Source: Chloroflexota bacterium
GTDB taxonomy: Bacteria; Chloroflexota; Dormibacteria; Dormibacterales; Dormibacteraceae
Reading direction: 5' to 3'
Assembly (NCBI GenBank): GCA_005880795.1
Contig: VBGP01000130.1
Span: 1 to 54,691 of the forward strand
DNA length: 54,691 bases
This document shows positions 38,474-46,913 of the stretch, one piece after another. The stretch's first letter is position 1. The number at the start of each line of letters is the position of its first letter. Below the pieces are notes generated by a model. That model saw nothing but the letters and a program-made list of their open reading frames with translations. It searched no databases and was not told the DNA's origin. Made by a program: the position numbers and the translations under genes.

Positions 38474-39106
38474 CTACGCAGCAGCGCTCTCGGGCTTGTC
38501 GACCTGCGGCGGCGGGATGTACTCCCAGGCCCTCGGCGTCTCGCCTTCGAGGTCGAGCTGCAGCATGCCGGCCTTGTCGATGCTCTTGCGGTGCATCTCG
38601 CGCTCGTTCTGCGGCCGACCGTCGAGCAAGATCCAGGCCGCATTCAGCGGGTCGGCGTGGCTGACCAGAGCGATCGTCTCGCCGGGATGCTGCCGCGCGA
38701 GGCGGCGGACCACGCCCAGCACGCGCCCACCCATGGCCTCGTAGGACTCGTCGCCCGGAAGCAGCCCGCGCTTTGCTTTGTGCACCACCCAGAGCGGTCG
38801 TCGCACCGGGATCTGCCAGAAAGGCACTCCCTGCAGGTACCGGCTGAACTCCGCCTCGCTGAGGTCGGGGTCAGCCTCCAGGGCCGGAGCCGGCGAGAGA
38901 CTGCCTGCGATGATCTGCGCGGTTTCCGCCGCGCGGGTCAGCGGGCTGTGGACGAGGCGGCCGATGCCAGAGGTGCGCAACCGCTCGCCCAGCGCCGCCG
39001 CCTGCGCGCGCCCGAGCGCGCTGAGCTGGAAGCCGTCGAGATGCCCATAAAGCACGTGGTGCGGATTCTCCACATCCGCGTGTCGGATCAGGAAGAACCG
39101 GCTCAG
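38474..39106 (-). CDS. Histidine phosphatase family protein, non-canonical start
   Basis: A branch-1 histidine phosphatase of about 210 residues. The catalytic RHADVE motif is encoded at 39068-39085, followed by LSALGRAQAAALG, HSPLTRAAETA and the second histidine motif VSHADP near the C-terminus. The first usual start codon is a GTG at 39071-39073, which would exclude the catalytic histidine. The frame is open upstream, and CTG at 39104-39106 gives the expected short lead (SRFFLIRHAD). I use CTG, or else a frameshift from the GGDEF gene may be involved. It is followed directly by the GH1 gene. Confidence 0.75.
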   Translation of the reverse strand: MSRFFLIRHADVENPHHVLYGHLDGFQLSALGRAQAAALGERLRTSGIGRLVHSPLTRAAETAQIIAGSLSPAPALEADPDLSEAEFSRYLQGVPFWQIPVRRPLWVVHKAKRGLLPGDESYEAMGGRVLGVVRRLARQHPGETIALVSHADPLNAAWILLDGRPQNEREMHRKSIDKAGMLQLDLEGETPRAWEYIPPPQVDKPESAAA

Positions 39107-39117
39107 GTGAGGTGCGC

Positions 39118-39765
39118 TTAGCTGCGGTAAGCGCCGACCGTGGTCCGGTTGGTGCCGGCCGAACGGCCCGATTCGAGAGCCTGGTGCGCCTCGCGCAAGA
39201 GGTTGCCGGTGTACTCGCGGCGGTTCATCATGCCGGCCTCGTCCAACGGCCGGTAGCCGGCGTCTATGGTCGCCGCGCCGCAGCTGACCGTGATCCGCTT
39301 CCAGGCGCCGCTGGTGCCGAAGTCGTGGGAGGCGATGGAGCGCCGGAGCTTGTCCGCGGCGAGCGCCGCGCCTTGCTCATCGGTCTCGGGCAGGACGATC
39401 GCGAAGTGCGGCGGGCCGTCTGCGTCCAGGAAGGCGACGGTGTCGGTGTCACGGATTGCCTGGCCCAGGCGCTCCGCCATCTCCCGCAGCAGCGCCTCGA
39501 CCTGGATCTGCTCGAGCTCCTTGTGGATGTGCTCGGCGTGGTCCAGCTCGACCACCAGCACCGAGAGCGGCCGGTGGTAGCGGACGGCGCGGTTGGCTTC
39601 CTGGCCGACCAGCGCGTTGACGAACTTCGAGTTCCAGATGCCGGTGGTCGGGTCGACCACCCCGAACAGAGGACTCGAGGTGCGGTCGGTCTGGCTGTGG
39701 CCGCAGCTCGGGCAGTACTGTGAGGTCTCGGGAACTTCCGAGCTGCAGTACCAGCAGGTGGTCAT
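39118..39765 (-). CDS. Zinc-ribbon protein with degenerate GGDEF domain
   Basis: A 215-residue protein. Residues 4-22 form a zinc ribbon, CWYC then CPSCG. A GGDEF-like domain follows: VDPTTGIWNSKFVN (about 37-50), LSVLVVELDHAEHIHKE, then FLDADGPPHFAIVLPETDEQ. The GG(D/E)EF loop is replaced by DADGPPHF, so diguanylate cyclase activity is not expected. The conserved FAIVLPET after it supports the domain call. It may bind GTP or c-di-GMP as a sensor. ATG at 39763-39765, 71 bp from the divergent rarA gene, and first gene of the run towards the ccm genes. Confidence 0.78.
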   Translation of the reverse strand: MTTCWYCSSEVPETSQYCPSCGHSQTDRTSSPLFGVVDPTTGIWNSKFVNALVGQEANRAVRYHRPLSVLVVELDHAEHIHKELEQIQVEALLREMAERLGQAIRDTDTVAFLDADGPPHFAIVLPETDEQGAALAADKLRRSIASHDFGTSGAWKRITVSCGAATIDAGYRPLDEAGMMNRREYTGNLLREAHQALESGRSAGTNRTTVGAYRS

Positions 39766-39836
39766 GGGCGCAGATTCTAGGCTTCGGCCCCGGCGGTCGC
39801 TCTTGGCAAACCAAGGACTGGGGGAGAATCAGCTCG

Positions 39837-41084
39837 ATGACAGATCAGGGCGAGCTGTTTCCGATTCCGGCCTCCTCAGAGCCCAAAGCCCCCCTGGCGA
39901 CCCGGATGCGCCCCAAAAGCTTCGACCAGCTGGTCGGGCAGCGCCAGGTGGTCGACGTGCTCCGGCGGCTCACCCAGGGCGGCAACCTGCCGAGCATCAT
40001 CCTCTGGGGGCCTCCCGGCAGCGGCAAGACCACCCTGGCCGGCCTGCTGGCCACCGAGACGAGCGCAAGGATGGTGGCCATGTCCGCAGTGACGGCCGGC
40101 GTGGCGGACCTGCGAAAGGTCGTCGCCGAGGCCAAGGTGCACCGGCGTGCCGGCCTGCGCACGATCCTCTTCGTCGACGAGATCCACCGCTTCAACAAGG
40201 CGCAGCAGGACGCGATCCTGCCCCACGTGGAGGACGGCACCGTGACGTTGATCGGCGCCACGACCGAGAACCCGTCCTTCGAGGTCATCTCGCCGCTGCT
40301 TTCTCGGAGCCGGGTCTTCCGCCTCGAGCAGCTCGACCGGGACGAGCTGAAGGAGGTCGTGGAGCGCGGGCTGGAGGAGCTGCACGCCACCATCGACGGT
40401 GACGCAATGGATGCGCTCCTCGAGGTCGCCCGCGGAGATGCGCGGGTGGCGCTCAACGGTCTCGAGGCGGCGGCCGGGCTGGCCGGCGAAGGCGCCATCG
40501 CGCTGGAGCAGATCGAGCAGGCGCTGCAGCAGCGGCACCTGCTCTATGACCGCGCCGGCGACCAGCACTACGACATCGTCTCGGCGCTGATCAAGAGCGT
40601 GCGCGGCAGCGATCCCGACGCGGCCGTCTACTGGATGGCCCGGATGCTGGAGGCGGGTGAGGACGTGATGTTCGTGGCGCGGCGCCTGGTCATCCTCGCC
40701 GCCGAGGACGTCGGCCTCGCCGACCCCCAGGCACTGCCGGTCGCGGTCGCCGCGCAGCAGGCGGCGCACTTCATCGGCATGCCGGAGGCGGTGCTTCCGC
40801 TCACAGAGGCGGCGCTCTACCTCGCACTGGCGCCGAAATCCAACTCGGCGCTCACCTCGTACGGCGCAGCGCGTGAGCTGATCCAGGAGACGGGGAACGA
40901 GCCGGTGCCGATGCACCTGCGCAACGCGCCCACTGGCCTCATGAAGTCGATGGGCTACGGCCGCGACTACAAATACGCACATGACTACGAGAGCGGAGTG
41001 GCCGACCAGGTTCATCTGCCCGAGAACTTGAAGGGCCGCAAGGTCTACTCGCCCAACCCGCGCGACCGCAAGCCGGGAAAATAG
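39837..41084 (+). CDS. rarA: Replication-associated recombination protein A (RarA/MgsA AAA+ ATPase)
   Basis: A 415-residue AAA+ ATPase of the clamp-loader clade. TRMRPKSFDQLVGQ (about 22-35) precedes Walker A WGPPGSGKTT (57-66). Walker B is ILFVDEIHRFNKAQQD, sensor I is IGATTENPSFEV, and the C-terminal RarA region contains SALIKSVRGSDPDAAVYW (about 250-267) and LPENLKGRKVYSP at the end. It acts at stalled replication forks and single-strand DNA gaps. The ATG at 39837 follows GGGGGAGA; the frame is open upstream to 39720 but the ribosome site decides. A palindrome pair follows the gene. Confidence 0.95.
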   Translation: MTDQGELFPIPASSEPKAPLATRMRPKSFDQLVGQRQVVDVLRRLTQGGNLPSIILWGPPGSGKTTLAGLLATETSARMVAMSAVTAGVADLRKVVAEAKVHRRAGLRTILFVDEIHRFNKAQQDAILPHVEDGTVTLIGATTENPSFEVISPLLSRSRVFRLEQLDRDELKEVVERGLEELHATIDGDAMDALLEVARGDARVALNGLEAAAGLAGEGAIALEQIEQALQQRHLLYDRAGDQHYDIVSALIKSVRGSDPDAAVYWMARMLEAGEDVMFVARRLVILAAEDVGLADPQALPVAVAAQQAAHFIGMPEAVLPLTEAALYLALAPKSNSALTSYGAARELIQETGNEPVPMHLRNAPTGLMKSMGYGRDYKYAHDYESGVADQVHLPENLKGRKVYSPNPRDRKPGK

Positions 41085-41105
41085 GTCTCTGCATGCGCGC
41101 CCAGA

Positions 41106-41170
41106 CCCCGGATAGTCGCGACTATCCGGGGATCCCGACGGAACAAACTGCGGATAGTCCGGACTATCCG
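41106..41170. repeat. Paired palindromes with core GGATAGTC, copy B
   Basis: A perfect 26-bp palindrome at 41106-41131 (CCCCGGATAGTCG and its complement) and a perfect 20-bp palindrome at 41151-41170 (CGGATAGTCC and its complement) are separated by 19 bp. They stand between rarA and the nucleoside diphosphate kinase-like gene, both on the plus strand, with no T-run. Same core as the pair at 12089-12148. The 41085-41192 gap holds nothing else. Confidence 0.9.
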
Positions 41171-41192
41171 GTGAGACGGCGCCAGGTGCGAG

Positions 41193-41813
41193 TTGGCTGA
41201 CGCGCTCCTGATCTTCAAACCTGACTCCGCCTACCGCCTGGCCGCGCGCGCCGGGATCTGGGGCTGGCTGGCTTCGGAGCGGGATTGGAACGTCGAGTCG
41301 CTCGAATGGTTTCAGCCTCCGGCGTCTCTCATCGAGAGTCATTACGACTTCCTGCAAGGCCGGCCTTTCTTCCCCTGGCTTGTCGACTTCATGTCGGCGC
41401 TGCCCGTCGTGGTCGGGCGCATCACGGCTTCCGAAGACGCCCTGAAGCAGATGCGACACGAGCTCGGTGAAACGCAGATCGCGAAGTCGCGTCCGGGGTC
41501 GCTTCGCGAGCGGTACGGCATCTACGGGGGCCTCAACTGCCTTCACCTCTCGGATGCGCCCGAGACCGGCGCGGCGGAGGTCAAGCGCTGGTCAGGGCTC
41601 GTCCAGCTCGACCAGGTCAAGGTGCGGCTCGATGACGTCAGCGACAAGCCCGACCACACCTTTCACCTCAGGTCGCTCGCCACCCAGGTCGCGGGCGGCA
41701 TCCACACCGAGCTTGCGTCTCAGATGATCCGGGAGCTGCTGGCCCAGGAATCCGACCTCGGCGGCGAAAAGCTCGACGCGCTCTGCCGGATTACTTTGGG
41801 GGCGTTGTCCTAG
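41193..41813 (+). CDS. Nucleoside diphosphate kinase-like domain protein with C-terminal extension
   Basis: A 206-residue protein. Residues 1-125 resemble nucleoside diphosphate kinase: LLIFKPDSAYR (5-15, lysine 9), SHYDFLQGRPFFPWLVDFM (about 49-67), VVVGRI, RERYG, and NCLHLSDAPETGAAEVKRW with His118 in the phosphohistidine position. Sequence around these motifs is diverged, so activity is uncertain. Residues 130-206 form an added helical domain. The start is TTG at 41193, and the 3' end overlaps the convergent MscS gene by 23 bp. The role is unknown. Confidence 0.7.
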   Translation: MADALLIFKPDSAYRLAARAGIWGWLASERDWNVESLEWFQPPASLIESHYDFLQGRPFFPWLVDFMSALPVVVGRITASEDALKQMRHELGETQIAKSRPGSLRERYGIYGGLNCLHLSDAPETGAAEVKRWSGLVQLDQVKVRLDDVSDKPDHTFHLRSLATQVAGGIHTELASQMIRELLAQESDLGGEKLDALCRITLGALS

Positions 41814-42351
41814 ATTCGACCGGAGCGCTGTAGATGGTCACGGGTTTCGTGAACAGCTCCGAGTTGGGGATGACGATGAGGTGGCCTTCATCGCTCTTCA
41901 GCAGGGTCACGCGCAGCCGGACCTCGGTGATCACGCCGGTGTGGGCATCGATACTCACATGGTCGCCGACCCGGATGTGCCGCTCGAGCAGGACGTAGTA
42001 GCCCGAGACATAGTCCCTGAGAAGGTCCTGGACCCCAAGCGCCGCGACCACCGTGGCCAGCAGAAGACCGAACAAGGTGACGTTGGCGCTTTGCACGGCG
42101 AATCCCAGGGCGGCGAACAGGCCCAGGAGGATCACGGTCGCCGTCGCCACACGGCGGCTCACGACCACCATGTCCGAGCGGACCTGCCGCTTCCGTAGCT
42201 GCTCGCCGACGATGTGCGCGACGAAGCGCGCGGCGAAGATGAAGCCGAGAAAGACGACCAGCCCGGCGACGACGAAGAGCGCGTTGTGGACCGGGCCCCC
42301 GTTCGTCAGGTCCCGGTTGATGTCGTAGCCGCCTACGGCGGCCGCGATCAT
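41791..42351 (-). CDS. MscS-type small-conductance mechanosensitive channel
   Basis: A 186-residue channel of the MscS family, shorter than E. coli MscS (286). Three hydrophobic helices occupy about 22-45, 65-90 and 95-115, with TLFGLLLATVVAALG as the pore-lining TM3 and RDYVSGYYVLLERHIRVGD as the start of the beta domain. The C-terminal alpha-beta domain is absent, which is common in short members. It opens on membrane tension. The ATG overlaps the L25 stop (ATGA). The membrane pattern makes the call firm; the physiological role is inferred. Confidence 0.85.
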   Translation of the reverse strand: MIAAAVGGYDINRDLTNGGPVHNALFVVAGLVVFLGFIFAARFVAHIVGEQLRKRQVRSDMVVVSRRVATATVILLGLFAALGFAVQSANVTLFGLLLATVVAALGVQDLLRDYVSGYYVLLERHIRVGDHVSIDAHTGVITEVRLRVTLLKSDEGHLIVIPNSELFTKPVTIYSAPVESRTTPPK

Positions 42352-43007
42352 GCTTCGGTCTCGGCTGCTTCCCCTTCCGCGGGAGCCTCGCCCTCGGCAG
42401 CGGCCTCGCCTTCGGCCGGCACCCCGGCCTCCACGGCGGGAATCTCCTCTTCGACCTTGAGCTCGCGCTTGTGCACGATCTTGACCACCAGCTCGTCGGC
42501 GTCGTCCATCACGGTCACGCCCTTCGGCACCGTGATCTCAGAGACGCGGAGCTCCGACTCGATCTCCTCGAGCGGCGTGAGGTCGACCTCGAACGCCTCG
42601 GGGATGTCGGACGGCAGACACTCGACGTGGATCGAATGCAGCGGCTGAAGGATGTCGGCGTCGCCACGCTTCACCGCGGCTGACTCGCCTGTCAGGCGGA
42701 TCGGGACCTCGACCTCGATCTTCTCCTGCAGGTTGACCTGGTAGAAGTCGACGTGGATTGGTCCGAGGCGGCGGGGATGGGTCTGGATCTCACGGACCAG
42801 CACCTTCTCGGTCTTGCCGTCGATCGCCAGGTCGACCAGGTGCGTGCGCCCGGACTTGACGTAGACCTTCTGGAACTCGAGCCGGTCGAGCGTGATCGGG
42901 GTCGGCTCGGTGTTGTGCCCGTAGACGATGGCCGGTACCTTGCCCTCGCGCAGCAAACGGCGCGAGCGTTTGCCGAGTGGTTGGCGGGGCAATGCCTTCA
43001 ATTCCAT
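42348..43007 (-). CDS. rplY: 50S ribosomal protein L25, TL5/Ctc type
   Basis: A 219-residue long-form L25/Ctc. The N-terminal 5S rRNA-binding barrel includes RRLLREGKVPAIVYGHNTEP (about 16-35) and LVREIQTHPRRLGPIHVDFY (about 74-93). The TL5 C-terminal domain follows from about 100. The tail, from about 196, is a repeat of EGEA units (AEGEAAAEGEAPAEGEAA), which is longer than in most homologs. It binds 5S rRNA on the large ribosomal subunit. ATG at 43005-43007 begins MELKA; the frame is open upstream but into the RDD gene on the other strand. Confidence 0.93.
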   Translation of the reverse strand: MELKALPRQPLGKRSRRLLREGKVPAIVYGHNTEPTPITLDRLEFQKVYVKSGRTHLVDLAIDGKTEKVLVREIQTHPRRLGPIHVDFYQVNLQEKIEVEVPIRLTGESAAVKRGDADILQPLHSIHVECLPSDIPEAFEVDLTPLEEIESELRVSEITVPKGVTVMDDADELVVKIVHKRELKVEEEIPAVEAGVPAEGEAAAEGEAPAEGEAAETEA

Positions 43008-43050
43008 AGTTGCGCCTCGGGTTGAGAGGCCCGCATATGATACGCCAACC

Positions 43051-43458
43051 TTGCGGAGCGCCCCGCCGCCGAGCCTCGCCGACCCCGGGCTTCGCGTCGT
43101 GGCGGGGCTCATCGACCTGGTCATGCTCGCGGTGCTGTTCGGACTGGTCGAAGGGGTGACAAGGGGCAGCCACGGCGGCGCCTTCGCCGTCGACCTTGCT
43201 GTCGCTCTGGTCTACTTCGGCTACTTCTGGAGCGCGCACGGGCAGACGATCGGTCAGATGGTGTTCGGATTTCGCGTGCGCGACGCCAGGACCGGCAAGT
43301 TTCCGGCCGTCGGCATCGCCGTGATCCGCGGACTGATCTGGTGGCTTGAAGTCGTCTTCTGCTGCTTCGGTGCGGTCGGCTGGCTGTGGATGTTCTGGGA
43401 TCCCCGGCGCCAGGGCTTCCACGACAAGGTCGCGGGGACGATCGTTACGTCGACTTAG
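43051..43458 (+). CDS. RDD family membrane protein
   Basis: A protein of about 135 residues with the RDD domain. LRVVAGLIDLVMLAVLFGLV (about 15-34) carries the arginine and aspartate of the family, YFGYFWSAHGQTIGQMVFGF (about 55-74) is the central segment, and GFHDKVAGTIVT is the C-terminal RDD motif. It has three membrane helices and no known enzymatic role. TTG at 43051 is the start that keeps the first helix; GTG at 43099 is also possible. The frame is open further upstream, but only inside the divergent L25 gene. The 3' end overlaps the DUF4190 gene by four bases. Confidence 0.8.
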   Translation: MRSAPPPSLADPGLRVVAGLIDLVMLAVLFGLVEGVTRGSHGGAFAVDLAVALVYFGYFWSAHGQTIGQMVFGFRVRDARTGKFPAVGIAVIRGLIWWLEVVFCCFGAVGWLWMFWDPRRQGFHDKVAGTIVTST

Positions 43459-43892
43459 AGCGAGGGGGTCGGAGTCGGGATCGAGTTGACGATGCTGGAG
43501 AAGGCGAGGCCGAACAGCAGGATGGCCACGCCCAGGATGATCGCGATCCCGAGCCCGGTCCCGCCCGTGATGATTGCAGCCAGAGCCTTGCCGCTCCCGC
43601 CCAGCGTGCCCTGGCTGGCGGCGATCTTGTTCCGCGCCATGAACCCGAGGACCACCGCCACGATGCCGAGCGGGATGACGATGAGCTCGCCGATGCCACA
43701 GAAGCACGCAAGAGGCAGCAGGCACAGGGAGAGGATGCCCAGCACCATCGCCGGCATGGCGTACTGGGCGTCCGCCACTACGCCTGGAGGGGCGTACGGA
43801 GTTGGCTGCCCGACGCCGGGTTGGTACGGCTGAGGAGGAGGCGGCAGGCTGTCGGGCGGCGGAGGATTCTCGCCTGGCGGCCCGCTCGACAT
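43455..43892 (-). CDS. Proline-rich DUF4190 membrane protein
   Basis: A 145-residue protein with a proline-rich N-terminus (residues 9-35, PPPPDSLPPPPQPYQPG) and a DUF4190 domain with two membrane helices (about 47-80 and 104-130). VLGILSLCLLPLACFCGIGE and GIVAVVLGFMARNKI (about 73-87) match the domain. Two similar proteins occur downstream at 48409-48957 and 49634-50098, so this is one of three paralogs in the window. The proline tract may bind SH3-like or profilin-type partners, but nothing is known. Ten bases separate its ATG from the small mutase subunit. Confidence 0.8.
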   Translation of the reverse strand: MSSGPPGENPPPPDSLPPPPQPYQPGVGQPTPYAPPGVVADAQYAMPAMVLGILSLCLLPLACFCGIGELIVIPLGIVAVVLGFMARNKIAASQGTLGGSGKALAAIITGGTGLGIAIILGVAILLFGLAFSSIVNSIPTPTPSL

Positions 43893-43901
43893 GCGCGGAT
43901 G

Positions 43902-44318
43902 TTACTTGGTCGCCGACTCCGGAAAACGTTTTCGCAGCCAGTCGACGATTTCTTGCAGCGGCGTCCCCGGCGTGAATATCTCTTCCACCCCACTCTTCTT
44001 CAGGGCGGTGATGTCGTCGTCCGGGATGATGCCGCCGCCAAATACGATGATGTCCGTCGCCTTGCGTCGCTTCAACTCTTCGACCACCGCCGGGAAAAGC
44101 GTCATGTGCGCGCCGGAATGGATCGAGAGTCCGATCACCTGCGCGTCTTCCTGCAGCGCTGCGTCGACCACCATCTCCGGCGTCTGGCGAAGGCCGGTGT
44201 AGATCACCTCGTAGCCTGCATCCCGAAGCGCGCGCGCCACGACCTTCACGCCGCGGTCGTGGCCGTCCAGCCCGACCTTGGCCACCACGATCCGCACCGG
44301 ACGCACGGCAGTCGCCAT
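43902..44318 (-). CDS. Methylmalonyl-CoA mutase small (B12-binding) subunit
   Basis: A 138-residue cobalamin-binding domain. [10 protein letters not shown] (about 14-23) has the lower axial histidine His20 in DxHxxG, SIHSGAHM (about 71-78) and GGGIIPDDD (about 95-103) complete the B12 site. The catalytic barrel is made by the next gene upstream on the transcript, so the mutase is split into two subunits as in archaea and many Actinobacteria. ATG at 44316-44318 overlaps the large-subunit stop as TGATG. It belongs to the propionate and branched-chain acyl-CoA pathway. Confidence 0.9.
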   Translation of the reverse strand: MATAVRPVRIVVAKVGLDGHDRGVKVVARALRDAGYEVIYTGLRQTPEMVVDAALQEDAQVIGLSIHSGAHMTLFPAVVEELKRRKATDIIVFGGGIIPDDDITALKKSGVEEIFTPGTPLQEIVDWLRKRFPESATK

Positions 44319-45961
44319 CAGACGACGGCGGTCTCTGTGTACGTGCCGAACACCTCGACCATCGTGTGCATGATCTCGCCCTCCGTGGCGTATGCGCGGA
44401 CCGCGTCGAGGATGTACGGCATCAGGTTGTCGGTCCCCGCAGCCGCCTTGCGCAGCCGGTTGAGCGCGTTGCTGCACTTCGCCTGGTCGCGCTTGCGGCG
44501 GACCTCACTGATCCGCTCCGCCTGCTGGCTCTCGAGGCGCGGGTCGATCCGCAGAATCTCGATCGCCTCCTCGTCCTCGACCGTGAAATCGTTGACCCCG
44601 ATGACGATCCGGCGCTTCTGCTCCAGCTCCTGCTGGTAGCGGAATGCGGCGTCGGCGATCTCCTTCTGGAAGAAACCGACCTCGATCGCCGGGATGACGC
44701 CGCCGATCTCCTCGATCCGCTTGAAGTACGCCTCCGCCTGCCGCTCCATCTCGTCGGTCAGCGCCTCGACGAAGTAGCTGCCGCCGAGCGGGTCGATGGT
44801 GCTGGCAACGCCGGTCTCGTAAGCGAGCAGCTGCTGCGTGCGCAGGGCCAGCCGCGCGGCCTTGTCCGTGGGCAGAGCGAGCACCTCATCCATCGCATTC
44901 GTGTGCAGCGACTGCGTCCCACCGAGCACCGCGGCCAGCGCCTCGACGGCGGTGCGCGCGATGTTGAGCTCGGGCTGCTGCGCGGTCAGCGAGACGCCGG
45001 CGGTCTGGGTGTGGAAGCGGAGCTTCCAGGAACGTTCCTGCTGGGCGCCGTAGCGCTCACGCATCCAGCGCGCCCAGATCCGGCGAGCAGCCCGGAACTT
45101 GGCGATCTCCTCGAAGAAGTCGATGTGGGCGTCAAAGAAGAAGGAGAGCCGAGACGCGAAGTCGTCGATGTGCATGCCCCGTTCGAGGCACGCGTCGACA
45201 TACGCCATGCCGTCGGCGAGGGTGAAGGCCAGCTCCTGCGCCGCGGTCGACCCGGCCTCGCGGATGTGATAGCCCGAGATGGAGATCGTGTTCCACTTCG
45301 GCACCTCTTTCGCGCAGTACTCGATGGAGTCAACCACCAGGCGCATCGACGGCGCGGGCGGAAAGATGAACTCCTTCTGCGCGATGAACTCCTTGAGGAT
45401 GTCGTTCTGCAGCGTGCCACCCAGCTTGGACGCAGGCACGCCCTGCTCTTCGGCCACCGCGATGTACATGCACAGAAGGATCGCCGCGGGAGAGTTGATG
45501 GTCATCGAGGTGGTGATGTCGCCCAGGGGTATGCCCGCGAACAGGGTCTCCATATCGGCGAGCGAGTCGATGGCGACACCGCAGTGTCCGACCTCACCGC
45601 GGCTCGTTGGCGCGTCCGAGTCCTGGCCCATGAGCGTCGGCATGTCGAAGGCGACCGACAGGCCTGTTTGCCCGTTGGCCAGCAGGTACTTGTAGCGCCG
45701 GTTGGTCTCTTCGGCGGTGGCAAACCCGGAGAACTGGCGCATCGTCCACAGCCGCCCGCGGTACCCGCTGGGGTGTATTCCCCGCGTGTAAGGAAACTGG
45801 CCGGGATACTCCTCGGCCCGCCGCGGCAGGTCCGCAGACGTATACAGGGGCTCGAGCGGGATGCCCGAGATGGTGGAGGTCTCGATCCCGTCCTCGCGGA
45901 CCGGGCTGGACTCGAACTCCTCTTGCCACGCCTGCTTTGCGTCCCGTGCTCGAACTTTCAT
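44318..45961 (-). CDS. Methylmalonyl-CoA mutase large (catalytic) subunit
   Basis: A 547-residue TIM-barrel subunit. [20 protein letters not shown] (about 56-75) is the substrate-binding N-terminus with the active-site tyrosine, [14 protein letters not shown] has the conserved histidine (about 228-241), [20 protein letters not shown] and [11 protein letters not shown] follow, then [14 protein letters not shown]. It isomerises methylmalonyl-CoA to succinyl-CoA. A broader 2-hydroxyisobutyryl- or isobutyryl-CoA mutase is not excluded by reading alone. It is translated with the small subunit. MeaB, ten bases upstream, supports the assignment. Confidence 0.9.
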   Translation of the reverse strand: MKVRARDAKQAWQEEFESSPVREDGIETSTISGIPLEPLYTSADLPRRAEEYPGQFPYTRGIHPSGYRGRLWTMRQFSGFATAEETNRRYKYLLANGQTGLSVAFDMPTLMGQDSDAPTSRGEVGHCGVAIDSLADMETLFAGIPLGDITTSMTINSPAAILLCMYIAVAEEQGVPASKLGGTLQNDILKEFIAQKEFIFPPAPSMRLVVDSIEYCAKEVPKWNTISISGYHIREAGSTAAQELAFTLADGMAYVDACLERGMHIDDFASRLSFFFDAHIDFFEEIAKFRAARRIWARWMRERYGAQQERSWKLRFHTQTAGVSLTAQQPELNIARTAVEALAAVLGGTQSLHTNAMDEVLALPTDKAARLALRTQQLLAYETGVASTIDPLGGSYFVEALTDEMERQAEAYFKRIEEIGGVIPAIEVGFFQKEIADAAFRYQQELEQKRRIVIGVNDFTVEDEEAIEILRIDPRLESQQAERISEVRRKRDQAKCSNALNRLRKAAAGTDNLMPYILDAVRAYATEGEIMHTMVEVFGTYTETAVV

Positions 45962-45970
45962 TGGCTCAAA

Positions 45971-46888
45971 TCAATTATCGGTTCGCGTCCGGAGGATCTC
46001 CTCCGCCGTACGGTACGGGGTGCCGTCCTTCAGCAAACGCTCGGCCAGCGTCGGGTCTTCCCGGAGCGCACGCCGGGTGCGCTCGCGGGCCAGCTCGGCG
46101 GCAACCTCGGCAGTCTCATCCCTGAGCCGGCGCTCGCTCAGCTCCTTCGCCTTGCCGGTCTTCTCGAGATGGGTCCGGTGGGCTAGGACCGCCACCCACA
46201 GCTGCTCGACGCCCTCCTGCCGGGTGGCCACCGTGGGGATGATCGGAGGCTTCCAGCTCGTCTTTGGCGCCATGTTCAGCATGGTCCGCAGCTCAGCCAC
46301 AACCCTTCCGTGACCGTCGATGTCGGCCTTGTTGACGACGAAGACGTCCGCGATCTCGAGGATGCCGGCCTTGATCATCTGCACGCTGTCGCCCAGGTTC
46401 GGCGTCAGCACCACCACGGTGGTGTCCGCCACCGCGGCGACTTCGAGCTCGGACTGCCCCACTCCGACCGTCTCGAGGATCACCTCGTCGAAGCCGAACG
46501 CACCGAGCAGGCGGATCGCCTCGCGGCTCGCCAGGGACAGGCCGCCCAGGTGTCCGCGAGCGCCCATGCTGCGGATGAATACCTTCGGGTCGAGCGCGTG
46601 GCGCTGCATACGGATGCGGTCGCCGAGGATGGCGCCTCCGGTGAACGGGGAGTTCGGGTCCGTGGCCAGCACGGCGACAGATTGTTTCCTTGTGCGTAGA
46701 AGCGACACCACCGCGTCGACCAGCGTCGATTTGCCTGTGCCTGGAGCCCCCGTAAAACCGGTTACGCCGGGGAGGCGGGAGTCGCTTCGGAGGGCATCCT
46801 CGAGGTCGCGGACTGTCGGGTCTCGGCGCTCCACCAGGCTGATCGCTCGCGCCAGTGCCCGGACATCGCCCGATCGAAAGCGCTCCAA
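45971..46888 (-). CDS. meaB: MeaB/ArgK-type GTPase, methylmalonyl-CoA mutase chaperone
   Basis: A 305-residue G3E GTPase. Walker A is TGAPGTGKST (46-55), the switch motif is ETVGVGQSE (about 138-146), and NKADIDG gives guanine specificity. MeaB protects methylmalonyl-CoA mutase against inactivation and helps cofactor loading, and it is adjacent here to both mutase subunits. TTG at 46888 is the only in-frame start near the family N-terminus. It lies 25 bp after the LCP gene. The C-terminal helical region (about 240-305) is the usual dimerisation arm. Confidence 0.9.
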   Translation of the reverse strand: MERFRSGDVRALARAISLVERRDPTVRDLEDALRSDSRLPGVTGFTGAPGTGKSTLVDAVVSLLRTRKQSVAVLATDPNSPFTGGAILGDRIRMQRHALDPKVFIRSMGARGHLGGLSLASREAIRLLGAFGFDEVILETVGVGQSELEVAAVADTTVVVLTPNLGDSVQMIKAGILEIADVFVVNKADIDGHGRVVAELRTMLNMAPKTSWKPPIIPTVATRQEGVEQLWVAVLAHRTHLEKTGKAKELSERRLRDETAEVAAELARERTRRALREDPTLAERLLKDGTPYRTAEEILRTRTDN

Positions 46889-46913
46889 GAGGTCGGCGTC
46901 AGAAGGCAGGTTG

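Noticed and set aside
39876-41546. Minus-strand open frame opposite rarA
   Set aside because: Mirror frame of a well-conserved ATPase, low-complexity translation and no ribosome site.
44366-46186. Long plus-strand open frame opposite the methylmalonyl-CoA mutase gene
   Set aside because: Translation is low-complexity (Leu, Arg, Asp, Val) with no motif; the minus strand encodes the complete mutase.
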